Assembly: GCF_035918235.1 (NCBI RefSeq)
Contig: NZ_CP109485.1
Span: 8,099,001-8,163,000 of the forward strand
Source: Streptomyces sp. NBC_01445
GTDB taxonomy: Bacteria > Actinomycetota > Actinomycetes > Streptomycetales > Streptomycetaceae
DNA length: 64,000 nucleotides
Reading direction: 5' to 3'
Position 1 is the stretch's first letter; the number at the start of each line of letters is the position of its first letter. Position numbers and translations under genes: made by a program. A model generated the notes under the pieces. The model was not told where the DNA came from. It made no database searches and worked only from the letters and a program-made list of their open reading frames with translations. Positions 47,411-56,210 of the stretch are shown piece by piece.

Positions 47411-47926
47411 TGTAGGCACGCGCAGTACCGCCGACAGCGGTCCGCCGCACGCTCGCGCGACCTGCGAGTCCTCGGCGCTGACCAGGTGGTTTCCTCAATC
47501 ACCGCAGATCAAACGGGTGTTGACAGCTGGGCGCGGTCGACGGGTAGGTTCGGCCGGGTCCACCACTGGACGTCCGACCGGGGAACCTCCGCGCAGTCGA
47601 TGAACGCCGCTGGGTCATGGGCGGTGTGCCGCACCGGCGCACCGCCACTGGGAGCCAGGCCCAGCACCCGCGCCATGGGGCGCTGGAACGTTCCGGCCGG
47701 ATGGGGGTCCCTCCCTGCTCCGCGGGAGCACGGGGGAAGGTGCGACCCGGGTGGGGCCCGGACGCTCAGTAGACAACGGCTCTCGGTAGACCCGCAGCCA
47801 GCGGTCCCAGGCCGGCCCGAAGGGCACCGGGCCCCGATCCCGCAGTCCCGCGCAGGGCGCCTTACCAGCGCCGACAAGCACTCTCGCTATGGTGGTCCCC
47901 TCGTACAGGAGTCTTAAGGGGAAGCT
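47411..47926. other. Gene-free stretch upstream of ppm1
   Basis: About 515 nt without a convincing gene. A promoter-like TTGACA (47520-47525), 19-nt spacer, TAGGTT (47545-47550) would give a leader of more than 350 nt for ppm1. A hairpin TGCTCC-GCG-GGAGCA lies near 47718-47732. A 122-codon minus-strand frame (47509-47877) is open but unconvincing. The last 30 nt hold an inverted repeat around the ppm1 ribosome-binding site. Confidence 0.45.
47896..47922 (+). promoter_or_regulatory. Inverted repeat enclosing the ppm1 ribosome-binding site
   Basis: TCCCCT (47896-47901) is complementary to AGGGGA (47917-47922), which is the Shine-Dalgarno sequence of ppm1 (GTG 47927). The hairpin, with a 15-nt loop, could hide the site. 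Confidence 0.4.
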
Positions 47927-48688
47927 GTGAACGACGGCGGTGGGCGGCAGTTCGGCCCTCTCGGTACGGCGCTGGTGATCATCCCGACCTACAACGAGGC
48001 GGAGAACATCAAGTCGATCGTCGGCCGGGTGCGCGCGTCCGTGCCCGAGGCGCATGTCCTCGTCGCCGACGACAACAGCCCCGACGGCACGGGAAAGCTC
48101 GCCGACGAGCTCGCCTCGGGCGACGAGCAGGTGCGGGTCCTGCACCGGCAGGGCAAGGAAGGTCTGGGCGCGGCCTATCTCGCGGGCTTCCGCTGGGGCC
48201 TCGAGAACGGCTACGGCGTCCTGGTGGAGATGGACGCCGACGGCTCTCACCAGCCCGAGGAGCTGCCCCGGCTGCTGACCGCGCTGAAGGGCTCCGACCT
48301 CGTGCTCGGCTCGCGCTGGGTGCCCGGCGGACGGGTCGTCAACTGGCCCAAGTCACGTGAGTTCCTCTCCCGCGGCGGCAGCACCTACTCGCGGCTGCTG
48401 CTCGACGTGCCGATCCGGGACGTCACCGGGGGCTTCCGTGCCTTCCGCCGCGAGACCCTCGAAGGCCTCGGGCTCGGCGAGGTCTCCTCGCAGGGCTACT
48501 GCTTCCAGGTCGACCTCGCGCGCCGGGCGGTCAGGGCCGGCTATCACGTCGTCGAGGTGCCCATCACGTTCGTCGAGCGCGAGCTCGGCGACTCCAAGAT
48601 GAGCCGTGACATCGTCGTCGAGGCGCTGTGGCGGGTCACCGCGTGGGGCTTGGGGGAGCGCATGGGGCGTGTGATCGGCCGCAAGTAG
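47927..48688 (+). CDS. ppm1: Polyprenol monophosphomannose synthase
   Basis: Transfers mannose from GDP-mannose to polyprenyl phosphate, making the donor for protein O-mannosylation; in S. coelicolor it is needed for the phiC31 receptor. The 253-residue GT2 enzyme shows VIIPTYNEAENI, VLVADDNSPDGTGKLADEL, the metal-binding VEMDADGSHQPEELPRL and DVTGGFRAFRRETLEGL. It lacks the N-acyltransferase domain found fused in some mycobacteria. GTG 47927 has AGGGGA upstream. The ppm1-fxsA-rbpA order is conserved in Streptomyces. Confidence 0.95.
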   Translation: MNDGGGRQFGPLGTALVIIPTYNEAENIKSIVGRVRASVPEAHVLVADDNSPDGTGKLADELASGDEQVRVLHRQGKEGLGAAYLAGFRWGLENGYGVLVEMDADGSHQPEELPRLLTALKGSDLVLGSRWVPGGRVVNWPKSREFLSRGGSTYSRLLLDVPIRDVTGGFRAFRRETLEGLGLGEVSSQGYCFQVDLARRAVRAGYHVVEVPITFVERELGDSKMSRDIVVEALWRVTAWGLGERMGRVIGRK

Positions 48689-48763
48689 GCCTGAGCCGCA
48701 GCCTCCGTCGATCTTGATCTCCCGCTTACGCCACTCGGGCCGGGGCCCAGGCACACTGGGGGC

Positions 48764-49345
48764 ATGACCACTGGCACACCGCCCCCTTCGCGCTCCGCCA
48801 CGCCCCGGCGTTCCCGGGTCCGCACGTTCCTGCCGCTCGGTATCGCCGCGTGGCTGGTCCTGGAGATCTGGCTGCTGACCGTGGTCGCGGGCGCGGCCGG
48901 CGGGTTCACCGTCTTCCTGCTGCTGCTCGCCGGGATCGTGCTCGGCGCCGTCGTCATCAAGCGCGCCGGGCGCCGGGCCTTCAAGAATCTGAGCGAGACG
49001 CTGCAACAGCAGCAGAGCGGCGCGGTCCCGGCGGGCGAGCAGCGCCCCGGGGGCAACGGTCTGCTGATGCTGGCGGGCCTGCTCCTGATGATCCCCGGCC
49101 TGATCTCGGACGCCCTGGGTCTCGTTCTGCTCGTGCCGCCCGTCCGTACGGCCCTGAGCCGCTACACGGAGCGGACCATCGAGCGGAAGATGCAGTCGGC
49201 CACCCCCGGGACCTTCGGTGACGCGTTCCAGCAGGCGCGGATGCACCGGCCGGACGGCACGGTCATCCAGGGCGAGGTGATCAAGGACGATGAGCGGCCC
49301 GCACAGCGCCCCGACGCGGGTCCGCGCCCCCCGATCACTCCCTGA
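48764..49345 (+). CDS. fxsA: FxsA-family membrane protein
   Basis: A 193-residue membrane protein with a basic N-terminus, two or three hydrophobic helices near residues 25-65 (WLVLEIWLLTVVAGAAGGFT, VFLLLLAGIVLGAVVIKRAG) and a hydrophobic hairpin GLLMLAGLLLMIPGLISDAL diagnostic for FxsA, followed by a polar cytoplasmic tail. FxsA in E. coli influences phage T7 exclusion by F; the bacterial role is unclear. Two hairpins separate it from the convergent rbpA. Confidence 0.92.
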   Translation: MTTGTPPPSRSATPRRSRVRTFLPLGIAAWLVLEIWLLTVVAGAAGGFTVFLLLLAGIVLGAVVIKRAGRRAFKNLSETLQQQQSGAVPAGEQRPGGNGLLMLAGLLLMIPGLISDALGLVLLVPPVRTALSRYTERTIERKMQSATPGTFGDAFQQARMHRPDGTVIQGEVIKDDERPAQRPDAGPRPPITP

Positions 49346-49349
49346 GCGC

Positions 49350-49444
49350 GTGCGGGGCTCAGAAGCTCACTGAGCCCCGCACGGCGCCGGACATGCGAAA
49401 AGCCGTGGGCCGGGCACACATGACGTGTGTCCGGCCCACGGCTT
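49350..49444. terminator. Two consecutive hairpins between fxsA and rbpA
   Basis: First, a perfect 12-bp stem (GTGCGGGGCTCA 49350-49361; TGAGCCCCGCAC 49371-49382). Second, a 20-bp stem with one G-T pair spanning 49400-49444 with a 5-nt loop; its arms begin AAGCCGTGGG and end CCCACGGCTT. Together they insulate the convergent genes. Confidence 0.85.
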
Positions 49445-49476
49445 CTGTCAGTCGCGTTCCCGCTGCTCCCGAGGGA

Positions 49477-49851
49477 TCAGGCGGACTTGCGGCTGTCGCG
49501 CGGATGCACCGCGATGTTCATGGCACCTGATCGGAGAACGGCGAGCCGCTCCTCGAGGACCTCTTCGAGTTCCTCGCGAGTGCGCCGCTCCATCAGCATG
49601 TCCCAATGTGTACGAGCGGGCTTGGCCTTCTTCTCCTCAGGGCCGTCTCCGTCGACCAGAAGTGCTTGGGCCCCGCAGACCTTGCACTCCCACTCGGCCG
49701 GAATTTCGGCCTCCACCGAGAAGGGCATCTCAAAGCGATGTCCCTTCTCGCATGCGTACTCCACGGCCTGGCGCGGGGCCAGGTCGATGCCGCGGTCCGT
49801 CTCATAGCTGGTCACTACGAGGCGTGTGCCGCGAAGAGCTCGCTCACTCAT
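49477..49851 (-). CDS. rbpA: RNA polymerase-binding protein RbpA
   Basis: Binds the principal sigma factor and core polymerase and stimulates transcription in actinobacteria. The 124-residue protein shows the N-terminal tail MSERALRGTRLVVTSYETDR, a zinc site (Cys34, His38, Cys56, Cys59), a basic linker (PEEKKAKPARTHWDMLMERR) and the sigma-interacting helix EELEEVLEERLAVLRSG. In S. coelicolor it is part of the sigma-R oxidative-stress regulon; an exact sigma-R promoter match lies upstream at 49914-49939. Confidence 0.97.
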   Translation of the reverse strand: MSERALRGTRLVVTSYETDRGIDLAPRQAVEYACEKGHRFEMPFSVEAEIPAEWECKVCGAQALLVDGDGPEEKKAKPARTHWDMLMERRTREELEEVLEERLAVLRSGAMNIAVHPRDSRKSA

Positions 49852-49913
49852 GAATCGTGCCTCCCGGGCTTGTCGCCCACAGGACAGGTGTCGCTGTCGT
49901 CGTCATCCGGTCA

Positions 49914-49939
49914 ACGTCCGGTCGGCGGTAAAGATTCCC
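49914..49939 (-). promoter_or_regulatory. Sigma-R-dependent promoter of rbpA
   Basis: On the minus strand GGAAT (49939-49935), 18 nt, GTT (49916-49914), an exact match to the sigma-R consensus, about 60 nt upstream of the rbpA start. Confidence 0.85.
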
Positions 49940-50106
49940 GGTTCCGGGTCATGCGTCGCCGTCGTAGCCGCCCCTTGTTGTACCCACCGGCGCCCGGTTT
50001 GTCACATCTGCCAGCAGATGTCACCCAGCGTTTTGCGATATTGACGTGCAGTAACGGTACGCCTGGCAGGCCAAACGCGTACACTACCGGCCTTTGGCCC
50101 CAGGTG

Positions 50107-51465
50107 CTAAATCCGGGTGGGCACGGGATTTCCTGCGGCCCGCACCGCCTGCCTCACCGGAACCCGGGCAAGCAGCACAAAGCCGATCATGAAGAACGCC
50201 ACCAAGGACACGATGGCGTCCCTATAACTGCCGGTCAGCTGGTACGCGAGGCCGAAAACGAGCGGTCCGAGCCAGCTCATTCCCCGGTCGCTCATCTCGT
50301 ATGCGGAGTAGTACTCGGCCTCCTTTCCGGCCGGTACCAGATGGGAGAACAGGGAACGCGACAGCGCCTGCGTGCCGCCGAGGACGAGCCCGATCCCGGC
50401 CGCCAGCGCGAAGAACCACACCGGAGCACCCGACGGCAGGAAGTAACCGGCCCCGATCGTGACCGTCCAGGCGATCAGCGAACCGAGAATCGTGTTCTTC
50501 GCGCCGTACGTACGGGCGAGGCGCCCCATCGCGAGCGCGCCCGCCACGGCGAGGACCTGGACCAGCAGCACCGCCACGATCAGCGTCGACTGGTCGAGGC
50601 CGAGCTCCTCCGAGCCGTACACGGATGCCTGCGAGATCACCGTCTGGATGCCGTCGTTGTAGACCAGATAGGCGAGCAGGAAGGAGAGCGTCAGCGGGCG
50701 GCGGCGCATGTCACGGACGGTCGAGGCCAGCTGGCGCCAGCCGGGCACGGCGGCTGCCCCGTCGCCGGCGGGTGCCGTGCGCCGGTCCCGCAGGCGCCGT
50801 AGCGGTACGAGCGTGAAAGCGCCCCACCACACACCCGCCGAGGCCAGGCAGATCCGGACCGCCGTCGACTCGGAGACGCCGAAGGAGTCGTGGCCGGAGT
50901 ACAGGACGAGGTTCGCCACCAGGACCAGCGCCCCGGACGCGTAGCCGAAGGCCCAGCCGCGCGAGGAGACGGCGTCACGTTCCTCGGGGGGCGCGATCTG
51001 GGGCAGATAGGAGTTGTAGAGCACCATCGACACCGCGAGCGAGGCGTTGGCGACGACGAGCAGGAACCCGCCCAGCAGATAGCGGTCCCCGTCCAGGAAG
51101 AACATCCCGGCGGTCGCCGCGGCCCCCAGGTAGGCCGAGATCGCGAGCAGCGGCTTCTTGCGGCCCGTACGGTCCGCCGCCGCACCCGCGAGCGGCATCA
51201 CCAGGATCGAGATGATCACCGAGGCGGAGACGGTGTACGCGAAGAACGCGCCGGCCCGGACCGGTATCCCCAGGGGGTGCACGAAGCCGTCCGCGTCCGC
51301 CGCCGACTTGGCGACCGCCGTCAGATACGGCCCGAGGAACACCGTGAGGACGCTCGTCGAGTAGACCGAGCAAGCCCAGTCGTAGAAGTACCAGCCGCGC
51401 TGCTCCCGGCGCCGTTGCTCCGCATCGTCCCCCGCCGTCTCCGCCCGCACGGTGTCGCTGCCCAC
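50107..51465 (-). CDS. MFS transporter, UMF1 (Atg22-like) family
   Basis: A 452-residue, 12-span transporter. The opening QRGWYFYDWACSVYSTSVLT is the UMF1 signature; LAGAAADRTGRKKPLLAISA is the MFS loop after span 2-3, and GGTQALSRSLFSHLVPAGKE is a second conserved loop. The substrate is unknown. GTG 51465 is preferred because GAGGGGG lies just upstream; a GTG at 51546 would overlap the next gene. Confidence 0.9.
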   Translation of the reverse strand: MGSDTVRAETAGDDAEQRRREQRGWYFYDWACSVYSTSVLTVFLGPYLTAVAKSAADADGFVHPLGIPVRAGAFFAYTVSASVIISILVMPLAGAAADRTGRKKPLLAISAYLGAAATAGMFFLDGDRYLLGGFLLVVANASLAVSMVLYNSYLPQIAPPEERDAVSSRGWAFGYASGALVLVANLVLYSGHDSFGVSESTAVRICLASAGVWWGAFTLVPLRRLRDRRTAPAGDGAAAVPGWRQLASTVRDMRRRPLTLSFLLAYLVYNDGIQTVISQASVYGSEELGLDQSTLIVAVLLVQVLAVAGALAMGRLARTYGAKNTILGSLIAWTVTIGAGYFLPSGAPVWFFALAAGIGLVLGGTQALSRSLFSHLVPAGKEAEYYSAYEMSDRGMSWLGPLVFGLAYQLTGSYRDAIVSLVAFFMIGFVLLARVPVRQAVRAAGNPVPTRI

Positions 51466-51511
51466 GCGCGCCCCCTCGCTGTCCCCGTGTCCGGACGCGG
51501 CCTGCGGGCCG

Positions 51512-52279
51512 TCAGGTCCAGGCTCCCCGGTCCCTGAGCACGTCACGCAGCGTCTCGATGTGATCGGTCATGATGCCATCCACACCGAGGTCGAGGAGTT
51601 CACCCATCTGCGCGCGGTCGTTGACCGTCCAGACGTGGACCTGGAGCCCGCGCGCGTGGGCCGCGCGGACGAAGCGGCGGTCGACGACGCGTATCCCCGA
51701 ATGGGCCACGGGCACTTGGGCGCACACCGCCGAAGGGCGCAGCGCCGCGGGCAGTCCGAGGGACCGCAGCCGCAGGCCGAGCACGCCACGCGTGCCGTAC
51801 GACGTGGCGAGGCGGGGGCCCGCGAGGGACTGTGCCCTGGCGACCCTGGCCTCCGAGAACGAGCCGACGCAGACCCGGTCCCACGCGTTCGTGCGGCCGA
51901 TCAGGTCGAGCAGCGGGAGCAGCGCGGGCTCGGCCTTGACGTCCACGTTCCAGCGCACGTCGGGGAAGGTCTCCAGGAGTTCCTCGAAGAGCGGCACCGG
52001 TTCGCGGCCCGCCACGCGCGCGTGGCGCACATCGCTCCAGGGGAGGTCCGCTATGCGGCCCGCCGCGTCCGTGACCCGGTCGAGCGTCGCGTCGTGGAAG
52101 GCCACGAGCGTGCCGTCGGACGTGGCGTGCACATCGGTCTCGATATAGCGGTAGCCGAGGTCCACGGAGCGCCGGAACGCCGCCATCGTGTTCTCCAAGC
52201 CGTCGGCCGTCCCGCCGCGATGGGCGAAGGCCAGCGGTCCGGAACGGTCGAGATACGGATGGCGTACGCGCGTGGTCAC
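51512..52279 (-). CDS. Glycerophosphodiester phosphodiesterase
   Basis: Hydrolyses glycerophosphodiesters to glycerol 3-phosphate. The 255-residue TIM barrel has AFAHRGGTADGLENTMAAFR with the first catalytic His, IETDVHATSDGTLVAFHDAT with the metal-binding Glu/Asp and second His, and the C-terminal HVWTVND motif. No signal peptide is seen, so it is probably cytoplasmic. GTG 52279 overlaps the upstream YczE-type gene by 4 nt. Confidence 0.93.
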   Translation of the reverse strand: MTTRVRHPYLDRSGPLAFAHRGGTADGLENTMAAFRRSVDLGYRYIETDVHATSDGTLVAFHDATLDRVTDAAGRIADLPWSDVRHARVAGREPVPLFEELLETFPDVRWNVDVKAEPALLPLLDLIGRTNAWDRVCVGSFSEARVARAQSLAGPRLATSYGTRGVLGLRLRSLGLPAALRPSAVCAQVPVAHSGIRVVDRRFVRAAHARGLQVHVWTVNDRAQMGELLDLGVDGIMTDHIETLRDVLRDRGAWT

Positions 52280-52944
52280 CGCGGAAGTATCGCCCCTTCG
52301 GGTGACGCGCCGGCAACCGCGGTGGGTGCCTCGGGCGGCGCGGGGGCGGCGAAGACCTTCAGGAACACCTGGGCCAGCGGGCCGATCGCCACGGCGTACA
52401 GAACGGTGCCGACGCCGATGGTGCCGCCGAGGGCGAAGCCCGTCGCCACCACCGCGATCTCGATGGTCGTGCGCGCCAGCCGGATCGAGCGCCCGGTACG
52501 CCGGTGCAGTCCCGTCATCAGGCCGTCGCGCGGACCGGGTCCGAAGGAGGCGGCGATGTAGAGGCCCGTCGCCGCGCCGTTCAGGACGATCGCCGCCACC
52601 ATCAGCGGGATCCGGATCCCGAGGGCGTGCACATCGGGGACGACGGCCAGCGCGCCGTCCATCGCGATGCCGACCACGAAGACGTTCGAGACGGTGCCGA
52701 GGCCGGGGCGCTGCTTGATCGGGATCCACAGGAGCAGCACCAGGGCGCCCACGATGATCGACACGACGCCGATGGAGAGCCCTGTGAGCTCGGCGAGGCC
52801 CTGGTGGAGCACGTTCCACGGCTCCAGGCCGAGCCCCGCCTCCACGAGGAGACCGGAACTCACGCCGTACAGCGCCAGGCCGACGTAGAGCTGGAAGAGG
52901 CGCCGGGTGAGACCGGGGCCGGGTGGCGTGGACGACGCGGACAA
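52276..52944 (-). CDS. YczE/YyaS/YitT-family membrane protein
   Basis: A 222-residue protein with five or six hydrophobic segments, starting LTRRLFQLYVGLALYGVSSG LLVEAGLGLEPWNVLHQGLA, then VGALVLLLWIPIKQRPGLGT and ASFGPGPRDGLMTGLHRRTG, which are typical of YczE proteins. The function is uncertain. Members are often divergent from MocR regulators, as here, and are probably controlled by them. TTG 52944 has AGGGGG 6 nt upstream. Confidence 0.85.
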   Translation of the reverse strand: MSASSTPPGPGLTRRLFQLYVGLALYGVSSGLLVEAGLGLEPWNVLHQGLAELTGLSIGVVSIIVGALVLLLWIPIKQRPGLGTVSNVFVVGIAMDGALAVVPDVHALGIRIPLMVAAIVLNGAATGLYIAASFGPGPRDGLMTGLHRRTGRSIRLARTTIEIAVVATGFALGGTIGVGTVLYAVAIGPLAQVFLKVFAAPAPPEAPTAVAGASPEGAILPR

Positions 52945-52966
52945 GTGGAGCCCCCTGTGGTGGTAG

Positions 52967-53008
52967 TGGCCTGTCGCATGACACTCTGTGGCTTGGGAAC
53001 ACAGGCCA
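52967..53008. promoter_or_regulatory. Candidate MocR-binding region
   Basis: TGGCCTGT (52967-52974) and ACAGGCCA (53001-53008) are perfect inverted arms about three helical turns apart; further TGGC-type elements occur at about 52989 and 53013. It lies in the 99-nt divergent region between the YczE and MocR genes. Confidence 0.45.
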
Positions 53009-53043
53009 ACCATGGCCAATTCGGGGAAGGTGGACTGGACTCC

Positions 53044-54543
53044 ATGGCTCAGTGGACTTCGGCGGTCGGCGCGGCCCAGCTCGCCCGACTGCTCACCTCC
53101 CAGCAGACGCGCCCCCCGGGCCCCGGCAGCCGCCGCCCGCCCGCCTACCGCGCCCTCGCCGACGGCATCCGCCTCCTGGTCCTCGAAGGGCGTGTCCCCG
53201 TCGCGGCACGCCTGCCCGCCGAGCGCGAGCTCGCCGTCTCCCTGGCCGTCAGCCGCACGACCGTCGCCGCCGCCTACGAGGCGCTGCGCGGCGAGGGGTT
53301 CCTCGAATCTCGCAGGGGAGCGGGCAGCTGGACGGCCGTACCGGCCGGAAACCCGCTGCCCGCGCGCGGCCTGGAGCCCCTGCCGCCCGAGGCGCTCGGC
53401 TCGATGATCGACCTCGGCACCGCGGCCCTGCCCGCCCCCGAACCCTGGCTGACCCGCGCCGTCCAGGGCGCGCTCGGCGAACTCCCGCCCTACGCCCACA
53501 CCCACGGCGACTACCCGGCGGGCCTGCCCGCCCTGCGCGAGATGCTCGCCGAGCGCTACACCGCCCGCGGTATCCCGACCATGCCCGAGCAGATCATGGT
53601 GACCACCGGCGCGATGGGCGCGATCGACGCGATCTGCCACCTGTTCGCGGGCCGTGGCGAGCGCATCGCCGTCGAGTCGCCCTCGTACGCCAACATCCTC
53701 CAGCTCATGCGCGAGGAGGGCGCCCGGCTCGTCCCGGTCGCCATGGCCGAGGGCCTCGCGGGATGGGATCTCGACCGCTGGCGGCAGGTCCTGCGCGACG
53801 CGGCGCCCCGCCTCGCCTACGTCGTCGCCGACTTCCACAACCCCACCGGGGCGCTCGCCGACGAGGACCAGCGCAGGCAGCTCGTCGACGCGGCGCGCTC
53901 GGCCGGCACGGTGCTCGTCGTCGACGAGACCATGACCGAGCTCCACTTCGACCAGGACCTGGACATGCCCCGCCGCGTCTGCGCGTTCGACCCGGCGGGC
54001 TCCACCGTCATCACGGTCGGCTCGGCGAGCAAGGCGTTCTGGGCGGGCATGCGCATCGGCTGGGTCCGGGCGGCGCCCGATGTGATCCGCAGCCTCGTGG
54101 CCGCGCGCGCCTACGCCGACCTCGGCACCCCGGTCGTGGAGCAGCTGGCCGTGAACTGGCTGCTCAGTACCGGCGGTTGGGAGGAGGCCGTTCAGCTGCG
54201 CCGCAGCCAGGCCCGGGACAACAGCACGGCGCTGGTCGCCGCGCTGCGCCGCGAGCTGCCCGACTGGGAGTTCGACGTGCCGGTCGGCGGTCTGACGCTG
54301 TGGGTGCGTGCCGGAGGCCTGTCGGGGTCGCGGCTCGCGGAGGTCGGCGAACGCGTCGGCGTACGGGTCCCCTCGGGTCCTCGCTTCGGGGTGGACGGCG
54401 CCTTCGAGGGCTACGTGCGGCTGCCGTTCACGGTCTCCGGGGCGGTCGCCGACGAGGCCGCGGTGCGGCTCGCGGCGGCGGCGCGGCTGGTGCGGGAGGG
54501 CGGAGCGTCCGGGGCGGAGCCACCGCGGACGCTCATCGCATAG
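53044..54543 (+). CDS. MocR-family PLP-dependent transcriptional regulator
   Basis: A 499-residue fusion of a GntR-type winged helix (about residues 35-95; LPAERELAVSLAVSRTTVAA) with a class I aminotransferase-like domain: VTTGAMGAIDAICHLF, ADFHNPTGA, VDETMTEL and VGSASKAFWAGMRIGW, whose Lys should bind PLP. MocR proteins are regulators rather than transaminases in most studied cases. It probably autoregulates and controls the divergent YczE gene. ATG 53044 starts the conserved region. Confidence 0.92.
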   Translation: MAQWTSAVGAAQLARLLTSQQTRPPGPGSRRPPAYRALADGIRLLVLEGRVPVAARLPAERELAVSLAVSRTTVAAAYEALRGEGFLESRRGAGSWTAVPAGNPLPARGLEPLPPEALGSMIDLGTAALPAPEPWLTRAVQGALGELPPYAHTHGDYPAGLPALREMLAERYTARGIPTMPEQIMVTTGAMGAIDAICHLFAGRGERIAVESPSYANILQLMREEGARLVPVAMAEGLAGWDLDRWRQVLRDAAPRLAYVVADFHNPTGALADEDQRRQLVDAARSAGTVLVVDETMTELHFDQDLDMPRRVCAFDPAGSTVITVGSASKAFWAGMRIGWVRAAPDVIRSLVAARAYADLGTPVVEQLAVNWLLSTGGWEEAVQLRRSQARDNSTALVAALRRELPDWEFDVPVGGLTLWVRAGGLSGSRLAEVGERVGVRVPSGPRFGVDGAFEGYVRLPFTVSGAVADEAAVRLAAAARLVREGGASGAEPPRTLIA

Positions 54544-54562
54544 GGGCGCTGGGGCCCGGCCG

Positions 54563-56173
54563 TCACCCCTCGGCGGCGACCGCCTGCACCGTACCCACCG
54601 CTTCCACGACGTGGACCGGCTCGGCCGCTTCGACCGGCTCGGGCTCGGGGCTGTCGTCGGCAGGCGTCGTCCGCTGCGGGAGCAGCCCGAGCACCGCCTG
54701 CCGGTGCGCGTCACTCGTCGCGTCGTCGTACGGGTCGGGGGTGGCCGGCACCTGGAGGCGGTGGACGGGCCCCGCGCCGAGGCGCGCGTAGCCCCGTCCG
54801 GCGGGGACGTCCGGGGTGGGCGTCGTGTGGGGCGCGACCCCGAGGACGTCCTCGATCTGGTCGTACGTGGCCGGGCCGAGCACCACGCGCGCGCGTGTGT
54901 GCTGACAGACGGTGTCGGTCAGGGAGTCGAGGCTGTCGAACTGGTCCGCCACGACGACCGTGACGTTGGCCGCGCGCCCGTGCTGCAGGGGGACCTGGAG
55001 CAGGGTCTGCGGGTCCTTGCGCCCGTCGGCCGCGGCCAGATGACCGAGGACGCTGGGCCGGTCGAGCAGGATCCACAGGGGGCGCCGGGTGTCGTCCGGC
55101 GCGGGGTGGCCTGCCTGGCGCGCCCGGTTCGCGGCGATCAGGCGCCGCTCCGTCTCGTGGGCCGCCCATTCCAGGCTGGCCAGCGCGCCGGCGAGCCCGC
55201 ACTCGACGGCCAGGACACCACTGCGTCCGGTGAGGCACGCGTAGTCGCCCGTTCCGTTGCCCTCCACGATGAGGACGTCACCGTGCTGGAGGGCCTGGAG
55301 AGCGATCGAGCGCAGGAGCGAGGTGGTCCCGCTGCCGGGGTGGCCGACGGCGAGGAGGTGCGGCTCGGTGGAGCGCATCCCCGTACGCCAGACGACGGGC
55401 GGTACGTCGCGCCGCTCGTCGCCGTCACCGAGGGGCAGGGTCCGCTGGGTGCCGCTCTCGTCGGTGAAGCCGAGGACCATTTCGCCCGGTGCCGTGACGA
55501 ATCGCTGGGCGGCGATGTCGGTGGGCAGCGGGGGCATGACGGTGACCGTCAGCTGGTTGCCCTCCTCGTCCCACTCGAAGTGGTACTCGCGGCCCCGGCC
55601 CGACTTGGCGTGCAGGAGCTGTTCGATACGGGCGCGGGAGTCGGCCTCACCGTCCGTGAAGTACGCCGGGTAGTGCAGCACGATCCGTGAGACGCGCCCG
55701 TCGTCGTCGAAGTCGTACGACTCGAAGGCCTTCTCCCACTCGCCGCCGTGGGCGAAGAGCGGGTTCGGGTCCTCTGGGACGGAGAAGTACGGGACGAGCG
55801 CCTCGTAGAGCGCGGTGAGCCGCTTGACCTGGGACTCGTCGGGACCGGTCGGCGCCGGCGGGGTCTGGTCCCGGCCCGTCCATGCGGCCGCTGCCATCAG
55901 GGTGATGAGCGCCAGCAGCGGCCCGTACGGAATCAGCACCACGACCAGCACCGAGGCCGCCACCAGGAACAGCAGCGGTCCGCGCCGGTCCTTGGGGGTG
56001 TCGGCCCACTTGTGCCGCCCGGCGGATGCCAGGCGGCCCAGGCCCTTGGTGATCGTGATCAGGGGATGAAGTACGTCGATGGCCCCGTCGGCTGCCGTCC
56101 GTGCCAGTTCCCGGCTCCGGGCGATGGGGGCGCTGCCGTTGCTCAGAATGCGGGGGAGGGGGCGCCGGGCCAC
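54563..56173 (-). CDS. FtsK/TraSA-like membrane NTPase-fold protein with degenerate Walker A
   Basis: A 536-residue protein: basic N-terminus, two transmembrane segments (about residues 68-98), a soluble region, then a P-loop-like domain with LLAVGHPGSGTTSLLRSIAL. The usual Lys of the Walker A motif is Thr (GSGTTS), and the Walker B candidate PLWILLDRPSVL lacks the Glu, so ATP hydrolysis may be lost. VTVVVADQFDSLDSL resembles the FtsK/TraSA later motif. With the small hydrophobic gene upstream it recalls the spd-tra region of Streptomyces integrative elements, perhaps a domesticated remnant. GTG 56173 has AGGAG upstream. Confidence 0.75.
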   Translation of the reverse strand: MARRPLPRILSNGSAPIARSRELARTAADGAIDVLHPLITITKGLGRLASAGRHKWADTPKDRRGPLLFLVAASVLVVVLIPYGPLLALITLMAAAAWTGRDQTPPAPTGPDESQVKRLTALYEALVPYFSVPEDPNPLFAHGGEWEKAFESYDFDDDGRVSRIVLHYPAYFTDGEADSRARIEQLLHAKSGRGREYHFEWDEEGNQLTVTVMPPLPTDIAAQRFVTAPGEMVLGFTDESGTQRTLPLGDGDERRDVPPVVWRTGMRSTEPHLLAVGHPGSGTTSLLRSIALQALQHGDVLIVEGNGTGDYACLTGRSGVLAVECGLAGALASLEWAAHETERRLIAANRARQAGHPAPDDTRRPLWILLDRPSVLGHLAAADGRKDPQTLLQVPLQHGRAANVTVVVADQFDSLDSLTDTVCQHTRARVVLGPATYDQIEDVLGVAPHTTPTPDVPAGRGYARLGAGPVHRLQVPATPDPYDDATSDAHRQAVLGLLPQRTTPADDSPEPEPVEAAEPVHVVEAVGTVQAVAAEG

Positions 56174-56210
56174 GTCTGTCTCCTGAAGTTACGTGCGAAG
56201 GGGGAGGGGG

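Noticed and set aside
47509..47877. 122-codon minus-strand ORF in the gap upstream of ppm1
   Set aside because: The product is Arg/Pro/Cys-rich with no domain, overlaps a promoter-like sequence and a hairpin, and has no good ribosome-binding site.
52276..54714. Minus-strand frame of over 800 codons opposite the MocR gene
   Set aside because: Only its last 222 codons (the YczE-type gene) are protein-like; the rest mirrors the MocR gene.
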